From Mnemiopsis leidyi (taxonomy: Eukaryota; Ctenophora; Tentaculata; Lobata; Bolinopsidae), in contig JH156130.1 in the NCBI GenBank assembly GCA_000226015.1, positions 38,651 to 67,013 of the forward strand: a stretch of 28,363 nt of DNA, given 5' to 3'. A program made the translations under genes and the position numbers. Shown piece by piece: positions 8,901 to 17,941 of the stretch. The notes under the pieces were generated by a model. That model searched no databases, was not told the origin of the DNA, and saw nothing but the letters and a program-made list of their open reading frames with translations. Each line of letters begins with the position of its first letter. Within the stretch, counting starts at the first letter, position 1.

Positions 8901-11869
8901 CATATATTAAACGTCAGCGGTAAGAACATATGATGCTGTTCGGATAGTGGATGCATTGATCGGAGTCCCTGTATTATCAGGCAGGATTTGTGACAAAAGA
9001 AAGATCCGCCAGCCGCTTGCTTATTTGATCATTTATTAGAAAGTGAAGATGAAGGGATGTGGCAGACAGTTCAATTTCTCCAACCTACTCGAATACTCGG
9101 ATTTGGTAACAGAATACATCTTAATTTAATGGTCATAAAGTTCCATATGGTTCAGATTTAACTAAGCACAATTAATATCTACCCTGCACTGCAAGCCGCA
9201 ACACGTACCTTTGTAAGTCATCCCGTCCAAACATAGGGGCTCGGTGGTGTCCTGGTTTCCACCGACTATCATGAGATTCATCAGAGAGTCCCCTAACATC
9301 GACACCACTTTTCTGTTGGAGCGGGAAACTTCTCGATCGACTGGTTCTGCTGAAGGAGATTCTGTTAACAATAAAGAGCAATAGGTACAAGAAAAAGCAA
9401 TGGCCTTATATGTCGAGAGGCCAGATAGGGCAATACTGATTCGTGTGAAAATTATTTTCTCGGGAATTGTTCTAATTCGCCGCACGCAAATAACTGGGAA
9501 TAGTTTTATCAGGCAATGAAGATATAAAGAACGAACCTTTCTTGGGACACTTGTAAAGTCGGTTAGCTTGCTCGATGTCGTGGTCACTCAGTCGAACTCT
9601 TTGTCCGATGTGTACGTTGTCTGGCACTTGTCGTAAAGTCTGAAACGTTCCGGTTTTATCTTTTGAAATGTTTCTTTTTTTCATTGACGGTAGGTTTGTG
9701 AATTGGTTAATTCATCTGATTTTCATACTGCAGTTACCCGGGTTCAATTCTAACAAAAGTGACCTCCTTCGGATAGTTACCGCCACAAAAGCTGTTGGGT
9801 AGAAAATTCAGTACAAATACATCGCTTTAAACTTGAAGCTATCATATCTTCACTACTAGATCAACCCACCTTCAGAGTTGGAAGTTTGTTCTCTGAGAAG
9901 TCCTTTAGCCCATAGTGCATGATGCTACCATAGTCGTACGGTACGTTCAACGAATCCACCTCGGTTTCATGTCGTTTTTCAAAGTTCTCTGAGGGACATT
10001 CGTCCATAAACAGTTAAATACAGATCCAACTTGAACCAGACGCATTCAATCAGACTCATGAGAAGTTATATTAACGTTGATCAGATCTTCCTAGCAATTT
10101 ACCTAGCTGAGATTGTCGGATGTTGTCCTTGATAAGTTCCACATAGTTGTCACGGTCGGGCCTGCTTTGCTCGTGATAGAATCCTGAAATGAAAGTATCG
10201 TTTGTTTTTATGATCCACTACTGAGACTGCATACCTTAGAATTATTAGTAGAACTGGTATCTTATATCTTATATCTTATTAACTTAATATCTGGTAAACC
10301 TTACTTTTGTTAAGCCTTATAGCATAAAGCACTGCTTCAGTGATTAGTCTTAACGACAAAATTATCGGACCACCCACAAAGTTGGATTTTTCCGTTCCTA
10401 CATCCAAGATAAGCGAGCAACACAGGGAGTTTAATCTCAACTGACCTATAGCATGAGACAGCTCATGAGCGATTATTCCCATGGTAACACAACCACTTCC
10501 AACCGAGACTTCTTGGGGACCGCCTCGTTTTCCAACCCATGAGTAACACCTTCAGGGGGAGAAATTGTTAAAAAATCTAAAGATTTTCTGGATGGTTAAA
10601 ACGTTAAAAGATCTAAATATTCAACCTAGGCAGTCATGGCAACTCTGTTTAAGCTTCAGTACAATTATCCTGTAGAAGCTTTGGCTGCACGAATCGCTTG
10701 GTTACCTTGTAGTAATAGTTTTATAGTTGAACTGAAAATCAACCCTGTTTCAGCCGCTTTTATTACACAGGCTCATGATTTAAGGCCATATTTTCGTGAT
10801 AAACCAGTTGATTTAACGCAAATTTCTTTCTTGATTCAATGTTAGCTTTTATCTCCTTATACTTATGATCTTATATAATGCTGAAACACATCTTCCAAAT
10901 CATATGACAGTCTTTACCCTTTTTCGGAGGTTATATTCAAATAGTCTGTCTCGTTGTTCGAACGTAGCGCAAATTTAACGCAGGTATAGTCCATGATATG
11001 TTGCATAGCACTTAACACTAACTGCTCTTTTAGCTGCCCTGAAGATATGTTAAGTGATGCTAGTGAGGAAAATTGCAGCAACAACTTCCAACATCTTGTT
11101 TGTTATGCCGATACTGTAAAAGTGATAAATGCGAATGCTTATAATAGCTACATAAAAATAAATAACATTGTAAATTGATGATAGCTACAAAAAGTATTTT
11201 TGTAAGACTTCTCCAGATCATGGTACTCCAAGGATCTTTACCTAAATCGGGAGAAAACTTGTAATAGATGATGCCGTCGGGCCATAACATATTCAAGGAT
11301 CTTTACCTAAATCGGGAGAAAACTTGTAATAGATGATGCCGTCGGGCCATAACATATTCGTCGGTCTAACAGCCCCACGTTTTACTCTTTCGTGAGATGA
11401 CTTTGGCACTAACATGTCACCTTGTATTAAAACGGCATCTTTGTGCTTGTCGAATACTATATCTGAGGGGTTTAAAGACGTTGTTAAACAGCTGGGATTA
11501 CGATTTGTCTGGTTCTTTGAAACAATTGGAAATTTGCCGTAGCTTAACTTTTGTTAAGGCAGTCTGGTTTGTGAAAATGGTTTCCGGTTAGTTCGGACAA
11601 TGGGAACCTATAATAAAGCAATAGTTTCTATTCTTTGCCACTAAGCACATATTTTGATATAAAATGAAATTGATAAAAATACATCAAGATTCATCATTCT
11701 TATTGTTTTTGAGAAAAAGAGCTAAAATTTTAGATTATGAGTTTTATGGTAACAAACTAACTTTCATTTAAATCTGATACTAATTCACTGTCTTCGAAAT
11801 CTGCGTGTGCTAAATCTATTTCGTTATTCTCTTCTTCTCTCAGTCTCTTATTTTTACGCCACCTTCTGC
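2783..11869 (-). CDS. Astacin-family (M12A) metalloprotease with ricin-B-like and Cys-rich C-terminal domains (multi-exon gene, 5' end missing)
   Basis: The spliced exons encode a secreted zinc endopeptidase of roughly 535-570 residues without its signal peptide. Order: propeptide with the zinc-binding Asp motif (IQGD here, FxGD in the family), RVKR processing site, catalytic domain starting at [19 protein letters not shown], zinc motif [12 protein letters not shown], Met-turn SIMHYG, and the closing motif [21 protein letters not shown]. The four cysteines expected for the two astacin disulfides are present (TCVKF, CYSW, GSGCV, LYKC). Next come beta-trefoil-like lectin repeats with one clear QxW motif (DKQKW), then a Cys-rich part with two related modules. 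Exon phases agree throughout the 13-exon model. Astacins process matrix, growth factors or prey and food proteins; the lectin part probably binds glycans. The specific substrate is unknown. The first exon(s) and promoter were not found. Confidence 0.93.
4082..4267 (-). CDS. Metalloprotease exon: Cys-rich module 1 (unrecognised)
   Basis: 186 bp between acceptor TTATTTCAG and consensus donor GTAAGA, 61 full codons. It encodes [33 protein letters not shown] and further on [10 protein letters not shown]. The pattern C-x(6)-MIGF-x(8)-LRAI-x(3)-ECC is repeated, diverged, by CHDGYFVQG plus the next exon. A secreted disulfide-rich domain is likely. No family name can be given with confidence. Confidence 0.85.
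4390..4501 (-). CDS. Metalloprotease exon: end of lectin region, Cys-rich start
   Basis: 112 bp after acceptor CTGTGCAG, phase 0 in and phase 1 out. It encodes [20 protein letters not shown] and then [23 protein letters not shown] completes the previous Q-x-[W] position. Donor GTTGGA is weak, but its phase matches the next exon, which supports it. The first bases after the acceptor (GTAATG) themselves look like a donor. I do not recognise the second half. Confidence 0.75.
5330..5439 (-). CDS. Metalloprotease exon: second ricin-B-like repeat
   Basis: 110 bp from acceptor TTTTCCAG to a consensus donor GTGAGT, ending in phase 0. It encodes [20 protein letters not shown] and [19 protein letters not shown] starts a beta-trefoil repeat and C-D-N-x-D-x-N-Q matches the C-x6-Q spacing of the QxW motif. 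The Trp position falls in the next exon, where it is Met. Confidence 0.86.
5538..5545. promoter_or_regulatory. TCACGTGA E-box in intron
   Basis: A single palindromic TCACGTGA within an intron of the metalloprotease gene. It belongs to the over-represented set described in the findings. Binding by a bHLH-zip factor (USF/Myc/MITF class) is inference. Confidence 0.4.
6596..6775 (-). mobile_element. tRNA-derived SINE in intron
   Basis: On the minus strand an A-box match TAGTGTAGCATG (6753-6764) is followed 54 bases later by a B-box match GGTTCAAATCTC (6687-6698), then a GC-rich body that differs from the AT-rich intron around it. This is the layout of a pol III-transcribed tRNA-derived SINE. The segment does not fold as an intact tRNA by eye. 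The 3' end and target duplications are not resolved. Confidence 0.6.
7002..7124 (-). CDS. Metalloprotease exon: ricin-B repeat with QxW
   Basis: 123 bp from acceptor CCAG to donor GTTAGT. It encodes [20 protein letters not shown] and then [20 protein letters not shown]. The L-C-L start and C-D-x-N-D-x-x-Q-K-W end are typical of a ricin-type (CBM13) beta-trefoil repeat. An alternative upstream acceptor (TAG, exon start 7137) would add LHKPG in phase 0. Confidence 0.88.
7568..7672 (-). CDS. Probable additional lectin exon of the metalloprotease gene
   Basis: The frame encodes [20 protein letters not shown] then [15 protein letters not shown]. It lines up with the exon at 5330-5439: GYRPxxxNRIVxxxxC against GWKPxxxNYMIxxxxC, with a Cys just ahead of each. 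Joining CLDGMTYK to RWSIIN also restores a Cys-to-Trp spacing like [10 protein letters not shown]. Acceptor TTATAG gives the right entry phase but is not very pyrimidine-rich. The donor is unclear: GTCATC at 7567 keeps phase but is weak and cuts before a possible Q-x-V motif, and the frame runs open to 7413. It could be a decayed exon. Confidence 0.45.
7690..7800. repeat. Degenerate TTTGCATAAGCYTG repeat
   Basis: Five or more imperfect copies of a motif like gtttgcataagcctg or gcttgcataagcttg follow one another with variable spacing. It is an old minisatellite lying just before the acceptor of the probable exon at 7672 in gene direction. Confidence 0.6.
8133..8189. repeat. 24-bp direct repeat pair in intron
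   Basis: Two exact copies of a 24-bp sequence (aatatgtaagtagtcttgga plus gtac) with starts 33 bases apart. Local tandem duplication, no obvious function. Confidence 0.85.
9209..9361 (-). CDS. Metalloprotease exon: linker and start of lectin region
   Basis: 153 bp from acceptor GTTAACAG to strong donor GTACGT. A Ser/Arg-rich linker ([13 protein letters not shown]) leads into [20 protein letters not shown] and then [16 protein letters not shown] resembles the start of a ricin-B repeat. The exon ends in phase 1, fitting the exon at 7672 or directly the one at 7124. Confidence 0.85.
9537..9639 (-). CDS. Metalloprotease exon: end of astacin domain
   Basis: 103 bp from acceptor CGTTTCAG to donor [26 protein letters not shown] and [11 protein letters not shown] match the closing IGQ..LS..DI.Q.N.LY.C motif of the family, with the last disulfide Cys. 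The exon ends in PKKG, the start of the linker to the lectin part. Confidence 0.94.
9690..9770 (+). repeat. Possible tRNA-derived SINE fragment in intron
   Basis: A B-box-like GGTTCAATTC at about 9741 lies some 27 bases after an A-box-like TGGTTAATTCA, the spacing of an internal pol III promoter. No tail or target duplication was made out. It may be chance. Confidence 0.3.
9870..9988 (-). CDS. Metalloprotease exon: Met-turn
   Basis: 119 bp with donor GTGGGT. It encodes [20 protein letters not shown] followed by [26 protein letters not shown] is the astacin Met-turn; its Tyr is the transition-state/zinc-contact residue. The acceptor is CCCTCAG. Confidence 0.95.
10103..10183 (-). CDS. Metalloprotease exon: third zinc His and post-helix motif
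   Basis: 81 bp from acceptor ATTTCAG to donor [26 protein letters not shown] completes HExxHxxGFxHExxRxDRDxYV, the astacin signature, including the third zinc His. Confidence 0.96.
   Translation of the reverse strand, partial: DSITSKAGPTVTTMWNLSRTTSDNLS
10446..10549 (-). CDS. Metalloprotease exon: zinc-binding helix, first half
   Basis: 104 bp from acceptor CTGAAG to donor GTCAGT. It encodes [20 protein letters not shown] and then [14 protein letters not shown]. The catalytic Glu and the first two zinc-ligand histidines lie in HELSH. The two cysteines are those of the second astacin disulfide. The intron splits the glycine codon of HExxHxxGxxH. Confidence 0.96.
10918..11038 (-). CDS. Metalloprotease exon: astacin domain, first conserved Cys
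   Basis: 121 bp between acceptor TCTTCAG and donor GTAAAG. It encodes [20 protein letters not shown] and on to [10 protein letters not shown]. The pattern of an Ala-Met helix, then Y-T-C-V-K-F and D-Y-L-x-I, is the standard astacin segment before the active site. The entry and exit phases join FSPDLG upstream and GCYSWVG downstream. Overlapping plus-strand open frames have no such support. Confidence 0.93.
11230..11359. repeat. 65-bp perfect tandem duplication covering exon end and splice donor
   Basis: Copies at 11230-11294 and 11295-11359 appear identical. In gene direction the first copy holds the end of the exon ([17 protein letters not shown]) and donor GTAAAG. The second, lying in the intron, carries a decoy exon end with its own identical donor 65 bases downstream. 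Using the second donor would read KDP and then a TGA stop. The identity points to a very recent duplication or an assembly artefact. Confidence 0.93.
11307..11462 (-). CDS. Metalloprotease exon: propeptide Asp switch, RVKR site, catalytic N-terminus
   Basis: Acceptor CCCCTCAG opens 156 bp. LIQGDMLVP matches the astacin FxGD switch, whose Asp occupies the zinc in the zymogen; here the first residue is Ile rather than Phe. RVKR followed by [13 protein letters not shown] marks the processing site and the start of the mature enzyme. The donor used is GTAAAG at 11306. The last 53 bases plus the donor belong to a 65-bp unit repeated in the intron just downstream. Confidence 0.92.
11762..11869 (-). 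CDS. Metalloprotease exon: N-terminal propeptide
   Basis: Acceptor TTTTCAG, then 108 bp starting with a basic stretch ([13 protein letters not shown]) and continuing into an acidic propeptide ([20 protein letters not shown]). It ends in phase 1 at donor GTTAGT, which fits the next exon and gives the typical propeptide run DLNEN. Reading through would hit TAG at once, so that stop is intronic. An in-frame ATG lies just before the acceptor (MFSGRRW), but starting there would leave the enzyme without a signal peptide, so an upstream exon is expected. Confidence 0.75.
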
Positions 11870-11992
11870 CTGAAAACATGATGCTTTTCAAACACAAGAA
11901 AATATTTTTAGTATGTATAGTATCTTATAAAACAATGACACTATTTTTCCAAAGTCAAGTAATAGTTTAATTCACGTTTATCGAATAGATTT

Positions 11993-12008
11993 TAACCCTT
12001 AAGGGTTA
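11993..12008. other. 16-bp perfect palindrome
   Basis: TAACCCTTAAGGGTTA is a perfect inverted repeat without a loop. It lies upstream of the first recognised metalloprotease exon in AT-rich DNA. It could be a protein-binding site or chance. Confidence 0.5.
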
Positions 12009-12373
12009 TTTAAGTTATGGCTTAACTTCTGATTCAACTTTTCAAGCAGATTTAAGAAAATATGCTACGCCAATGCTGTCAACTTGAGAACTTGTCAATA
12101 AATTGCCGACCATTAACATTAGCGACTTAACTCGTTTCACATCGCGGAAATGAATGGGTGGCACAATATGAAATCTCCTGAAACTCGCCTATCCCATCGA
12201 AATAATTGTCACACTTGGAAATCAAATCATTTCACTGCCGTCACAAAACAAACAATCAAACTCAAAGCGCCCTGTAAAACATGATAAGATCATCCCTGGT
12301 CCCTAAAGTCTCCTACTGAAGCGTGAAAAACGACGCTGTGTACAATCTACATTCAACTGGGTCATATCTCATA

Positions 12374-12392
12374 TCACGTGATATTCACGTGG
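12374..12392. promoter_or_regulatory. Paired E-boxes TCACGTGA and TCACGTGG
   Basis: Two CACGTG hexamers lie 11 bases apart just before the 15-bp minisatellite. A promoter or enhancer role is inferred from the repeated motif only. Confidence 0.35.
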
Positions 12393-12550
12393 TAATGCAG
12401 TGATTCTTGCACTAAATTTACCGTTAGGTTTGGGTCTGGTGCGGGAACCGCGATGTGAGGAGAGAGGAGAGGAGGGAGAATGTGGTGAACTACGGTAACT
12501 GATCTCGAGATCTGAAATTATGGTCTGTATGTCAGCTCGTAAATCGAGTT

Positions 12551-12685
12551 TTAAGTGGGTTTTGTAAGTTGGGTTGTTGTAAGTTGAGCTGTTGTAAGTT
12601 GAGCTGTTGTAAGTTCGGTTGTTGTAAGTTGGGAAGTTGTAAGCTGCCAAGTTGGGTTGTTGTAAGTTAAGATGTAAGTTGGGTT
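12551..12685. repeat. 15-bp minisatellite GTTGTAAGTTGAGCT
   Basis: Eight or so imperfect units of 15 bp. Since 15 is divisible by three, a 110-codon minus-strand frame runs through it with a TYNSS/TYNNP pentad. That frame has no signal peptide or domain and is treated as an artefact. Confidence 0.9.
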
Positions 12686-12699
12686 TTAACTTGTGTTGC

Positions 12700-14400
12700 A
12701 CTTTTATCGTTCTAGTTTGATGTAGTAAACAAAACGTGATGAGCGTGTCAGCGTTAGCCGGTTAACAGGGTAGCGCACTTAAAGATTACAACAAATTGAC
12801 GAATTTTATATCAATGAGCTGACTGCCAGATGTTCCGGTTAAACGTATAAAGTTTCAAGTCTATTAGCTGTCACGATCAGCGGGTTTTAGATTTTACAGT
12901 TCATCTTTCGTCTATCGAGTTTAAGTGTCAAGTGATGCAATTTGATTAATTCTGCGAGTTGTAGTAGTATAGTTATATGATACGCTGTATAGCTGATTGC
13001 TTGTAGGGGAATCTTAAAATTAAGCAGGAGCTGCCTGTTTCAGTTATATTTAACTGCTTTCCCGAAGCAGGTAACCAGCTTTGTTGGACAAATATGACAG
13101 TATGACATTATCATTATTATGATTATATGCCCTTCATAAAATCGTTTGCTGGTTGACCAGTCTTGAAATATTCTGTTTTAAATATTAGGTAATGGTTGGG
13201 CGTTAAAGCCCGATGTTCAGTGAATTTCTGACACAGCAATATCAAGTGTCGCCCTTTTGCAATTACTCCTCATCCTGATTATTTTCGATCTCTGTTTTTA
13301 GATTATTCAAATTTCAACACTTTTTAATACTTCGATAAAGTTTTTCAATTATTTAATTGTTTAACTACCGAATTGTTTGTTTGTTAATCAAGCTTAATTT
13401 ATGATTTGATTGGCTGTTAGCTGATCAATTAAATTTTGAATAAGCTAATTAATTAAGTAGTTAATGTAGTTAAGTGATTAAGTAGTTAATAAATTGATTA
13501 GTTAATCTGCCAATTACATAACGCACCTGAGGGAGGAGAGAGGGATTTAGCGTCAATTCCGCGCTGTAAAAAGTAAGATATAAATAACAAATTAATTATC
13601 TGTTTCATGGTAGGTAGATAAGGATCGTTGTCTTCCGTTAGTTCGTCTCTTATCACATTCTGCAGTATGACGTTTATTGTTTAAAAACTAGTTTTCCGTG
13701 GGGGAGGATTGTTATTCTTACGTAATAGAGTAAAATATATATGGTTGGAAAAACAAACTTCAATTAATCTATAAGTGTTACTAAATCAATTTCCTTGATT
13801 AAACGTTAATTCCCTGTAGTTGGTACCACATAAATCCATAGTCTATAAGTGGAATGACCATAATCTATTGGATTTCTCAGATGCCGATGAATTATTTTTT
13901 TGATTCTGGAATTGATCTTTATTTCAAAATCCTTGACTCTATACGATAATTACTTCAACGTAACAGTTTTCTCTCGAATGCATTTAGTGGTTTATTAAAC
14001 GTATCAGATTGGGCAAGTTATTACTTTACAGAACTAAGGACCTGCCTCAAGTCATTGGCCTAAAAATTCATTATATCGCGATTTGTTCTTAATCTAGATT
14101 CTTCCGTGTATTTATTTTAATCTGCAGGAAGTTGTAGAATATGCCACGTAATTATTTTTAGGAAAAAACGACTAAGAACCTGTTACAAATTACTCAAAGA
14201 ATAACCGTTCCATACTATCACTGAAACATCAATTTCCTTGCACTCATTAGCTTTTAGCTAACTTCGGTTCCGATCTCAACTCAACAAAAAGAACCATCGG
14301 ACCCTCTTCCTCCGACAAATTACCATCCAGACAAACATACTCTCCAACAAACTTCCATCCAGCTGAATATATTTTCATCCGAAACAAGAAATATACAACA
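12700..14400. other. AT-rich spacer with TTAAT-type low complexity
   Basis: No gene seen. Between about 13330 and 13510 the sequence is a run of TTAATT, AGTTAAT and TGATTA motifs, an imperfect simple repeat. The rest is AT-rich with frequent stops in all frames. Confidence 0.6.
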
Positions 14401-15330
14401 TCCCCCTCATATGTGCACTACATCGCCACCGTTTCTCTTCGCTGCTTGCTGGGTGTCAGGACGAACCAGGCTCAGGCATCTCCTCGCTCCATCCTCCCGA
14501 CAAGCACAGACTTCTGTTACAACTACACGGACCACCTTGGCACAATCATGCGGCAGGTTGCGGGAGGAGAAGGAGGAGGAGATAGAAACTGTGTTACAAA
14601 TATGTTGTATCAGTATTGTATCGATAAGGGACACCGACATGGCCCGAGGTGGGAGGGAGCTAGGTACGAACTGTGTGAAACCGGGCAGAGCAACAAAGAA
14701 ACAGAGAGATGTTAATGAAAATAATGATGCCGTACATTGAGCTCCTACGCGGAGATTGGAGGAAGCCGATCACGGGGGCAAGAGCTAACACGCGAACTAC
14801 GTCTTGTGTCGTTGGACGATGTGAAACCTCGACGGGTCGTGCAACGGCGTAAAAACGGCGGATTTGAACTTAAAAACGGGGAAATCGGCGGAGGACGAAT
14901 CTGGAAACTGAAGCAGTGAAGCAGTAAAGAGAAAAAAGTTCAACTCCCGCCAATATCGACGGCTAGATGACGTGCTGGGCTGGGTCACGTGGGTCGGCGC
15001 GAGCTGTCACGTGACTAGCTGCGAGTAAAGGCAGCTCAGCTCGGCCGGTAAAGTCATGAGATGTAGCTAAGTAGTTTTTGAGGTGACTGTCACGTCGTGG
15101 ATATTGTTACAGTTTAAAGTAGTTGGAGCGGATTAGGGAGGACGGAGGGAGACGGTTTGGCGAGGGTTTCGGAGACGGTGCACCCAGACGGAGGTCGAAA
15201 GAAGGAAGCTATGGAGACAGAACGAGATCACTCAGCAACGGCAACCCAACAGCCGTAACCCAGCAACGGTCACTTAATAACCCAGTAACGAGATATGATC
15301 ATATCGGACACAATTGGTTCATATTTACTG
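14400..15330. promoter_or_regulatory. GC-richer island with E-boxes, candidate promoter region
   Basis: Base composition changes sharply: CpG-containing, purine-rich on the plus strand. It carries TCACGTGG at 14985 and GTCACGTGAC at 15006-15015. The purine-rich stretch after 15120 resembles a 5' leader. Several overlapping open frames exist on both strands, as expected in GC-rich DNA. One, from about 14413, looks somewhat protein-like. No TATA box or defined start site was found. Confidence 0.4.
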
Positions 15331-17750
15331 GCTCGACATTTGTCTCAGCGTGTTGAAGGACTTATACTTATAGTTGACGTCAGCAATAGCAAGTACTTTG
15401 GGAAAGAAGAAGATGAGAGAGCAATGTAGCACGAGATTCAGCAACACCGACTTGCAGAAAGCATTGGATATCCCTCCGGCCCGACTGCTAATGAAGATTA
15501 GACCCATTGTACAATATGGGGCTCATATACTGAGTGGGCCCAATTGAATTCTATAGATAGTGCCACTGGTAAGCAGATTATTGTAACTGATCTGTAATAA
15601 CTTTGCAAAGCAAGCCCTGTCCATTAGTGATCTCTAAAGCACTATAGTTCAGCCTATCACGTGGTACAATACCCTCACAAAGACCCCCAACAATCTCTCC
15701 AACCTTCAAATCCAACCTTTTTAAGTGCCCCTCACCACCTCCCTAGCTCATGCTTTTAAAGCCCATATTCAATCGCGCATACTCTAGCCATCCCTTCAAC
15801 TTCATCACGGTTCATTAAAGGGAGGCAGGTCGAGCGAGAGAGGAGGGTATTTTTGCGGGGATACTTCCACGGTCTACCGAGCTAGGGGGAGAGCCTGTAT
15901 CTAAGCAGGGCAGACCTGGTCTACCTCTAGTGCTCTAATAATTCGAGATAAGTGGATACAGTCCTTGCTGTCACGTTCAGACCCTGAATGCTGTCTCCCA
16001 GGATTTCCTTATCTGGCTACCCGGATCAAACCTGCCCCATTTTTCTCGGTTAAATCGGTTTATTAGGTCGGGTTTTGGCAGGTTTTGGCCATTACGTAGG
16101 GCATTGGAGTAAGCCAGGAGATTTGGAGTAACCGACCGGTGGGTTACAACAGAAAAGATCGGTTTTCAACGCAAAACAAACAGCAATATCAAACGAAAGC
16201 GGTAAAGATGGAGTTGTTTGACTCGGTAAAGGGACGATATACGATATATTTCGCTTGCCTAATGCCGAAAAAACGTACACGGGGTAGTGAGTGAGTACAA
16301 ACACCCAAGCCGCCATCCCCGCGGACAATGCTCACTTCGGGCCAGAGATTTTTGAAATTTGAGGCGGGTATAAGGTACAGAAGTCTTCCATCTTTAGATC
16401 ATCATTAGGAAAGGATGAAGTAGGCTGTTATTCCTCGCATCTATAGTAGCTTACATACCTAACTCTCTCCAACTCCCTCTCCAGTCGATACAATCCAGAA
16501 CTTTCAACTATACCCAAGTATAGTCACGTGATACCTTACCACTCTCTCCCGTCTCATCTTACACTGACGGCTTTATATCTCTCCCCCCTTATACTCTCTC
16601 TCTCTCCCCTTACACCTACTCTACTTTTAGTAGGTTGCCAACCTGTACAGAAGCTCTCTTGGAGGTGTTTGGGCGGTACTTGACGGTAGCTAGGTACCTG
16701 GTGGACCCACACCTCACCTCCAGCTACCGGCATACTCAGGCGTGCTAGGAGCACCAAATTAGTTGTTACCAGATGGCTAACGATCTGGGTAAATGGCTCT
16801 TGTTTCAGTTGTACCGAGGTGGAAGGTGGGAAACACAATACCCTTCTGAAAACTGCATCGGGATGGGGGAGACCTGAACAATTGGTTAATTTGAGACCAA
16901 AAAAGGACGTTAATGGAACTATCGGTATGCAAGGCTGTGAGGGTACGAAAAAGGGGCAAGCTACTTAACGGGGCAAACCGTGGAATAAGGCTTTACCGAG
17001 TCAAATAACGATGAACCAAGTGAAAAGTGCGAGGGAAACTGCGACCTCCCTTCCTTTTGTCGGATATCAGGGTCAATGTTTCGGGCTAACGATCTGCTTT
17101 AATTTTAAAACTGGATATTTTAGCTATGCATCAATTTTATATGTACTTTTATATTTATACAGCATATGTGTCTCGTAATGCTTCGCGCTGTTAAGGTAGC
17201 TAACAGCTCGGCTCACATACTCACATAGGCATGTGTCAAAATAGCTGCTGCAGAGTTAGAAAAAATCTGCCGTGCGAGCATGAGCGGGCTAATGAGCTCC
17301 AGTAGAGTGTGCTTGGTAATTCTGAGAATAGAAGGAGTTGACACAACACACGCGCAGAATTAACGTAGAGATTTGACAAGGAGGGTAAAGAAGACAACAA
17401 AAATAAGGTGCTCAGACGAAGGTACCCAGGATTTGGAGCATGGGCATGACAATGTTCAATTTTACCAATCGCATTTATAAGACGGGATCACCAAAAATCT
17501 GAACCACCAAAAATTCACGGCTCTTTAATCCCCGCGCCCTAGTAATGGCCGGTCAAATTTACGTAAGACCGAAGGCGGCACGTAATTGGCCCGATGTGTT
17601 GTATTTCGCAACCATGCCCATGTATATTTCATGTGGATCAAACTTACCAGGTCCCTAAAGAGAAGATAATCAAGTGATAGATTATCACGTAAATCCAACT
17701 TATTATCCTGACAAATCGATAAGTGCTGTCACTGAAATACGGTCGTATGA
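15331..17750. other. Mixed-composition region without recognisable gene
   Basis: Alternating GC-richer and pyrimidine-rich stretches, including a CT run near 16590-16610 and E-boxes TCACGTGG (15657) and TCACGTGA (16524). Open frames of 60-94 codons overlap each other without motifs. Part of it may be degraded mobile elements; no terminal repeats were made out. Confidence 0.4.
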
Positions 17751-17903
17751 TAACTGTGCACGTGCTAGGAGGACGCTGCGCGTCACACTCATCAGTACCT
17801 CCGTCAGCAGCTGGCTGCATGACCTAACACTTCCGTGAGAACGATAGTGAGAGGGGGAGAGCCGGGTCGGACAGAACTCCAGCTACCAGGTACAGCCAGA
17901 TCG

Positions 17904-17941
17904 GTCACGTGACTCGTTCAGAACTGTGCAGGTCACGTGAC
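17904..17941. promoter_or_regulatory. Two GTCACGTGAC palindromes, candidate promoter
   Basis: Two exact 10-bp palindromes with starts 28 bases apart lie in a CpG-containing island (about 17760-18340). GTCACGTGAC equals the CLEAR-type site bound by TFEB/MITF and USF in animals. Overlapping frames of 60-105 codons follow on both strands; none has a recognisable domain. Confidence 0.5.

Noticed and set aside
8281-8903. Minus frames of 62-70 codons in the intron after the linker exon
   Set aside because: No resemblance to the lectin repeats or to any family I recognise, and no paired splice sites of fitting phase.
10636-11178. Two plus-strand frames of 69 and 61 codons
   Set aside because: The second overlaps a well-supported minus-strand astacin exon; the first lies in an intron and shows no domain or splice support.
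12369-12701. 110-codon minus frame with TYNSS repeats, as a possible first exon of the protease gene
   Set aside because: It tracks a 15-bp minisatellite, has no signal peptide and no donor of the needed phase.
15325-15507. Minus frame with a hydrophobic stretch (SVLLNLVLHCSLIFFF) as the missing signal-peptide exon
   Set aside because: The hydrophobic core comes late in the frame and no donor in phase 1 follows it; the link to the protease gene cannot be supported.
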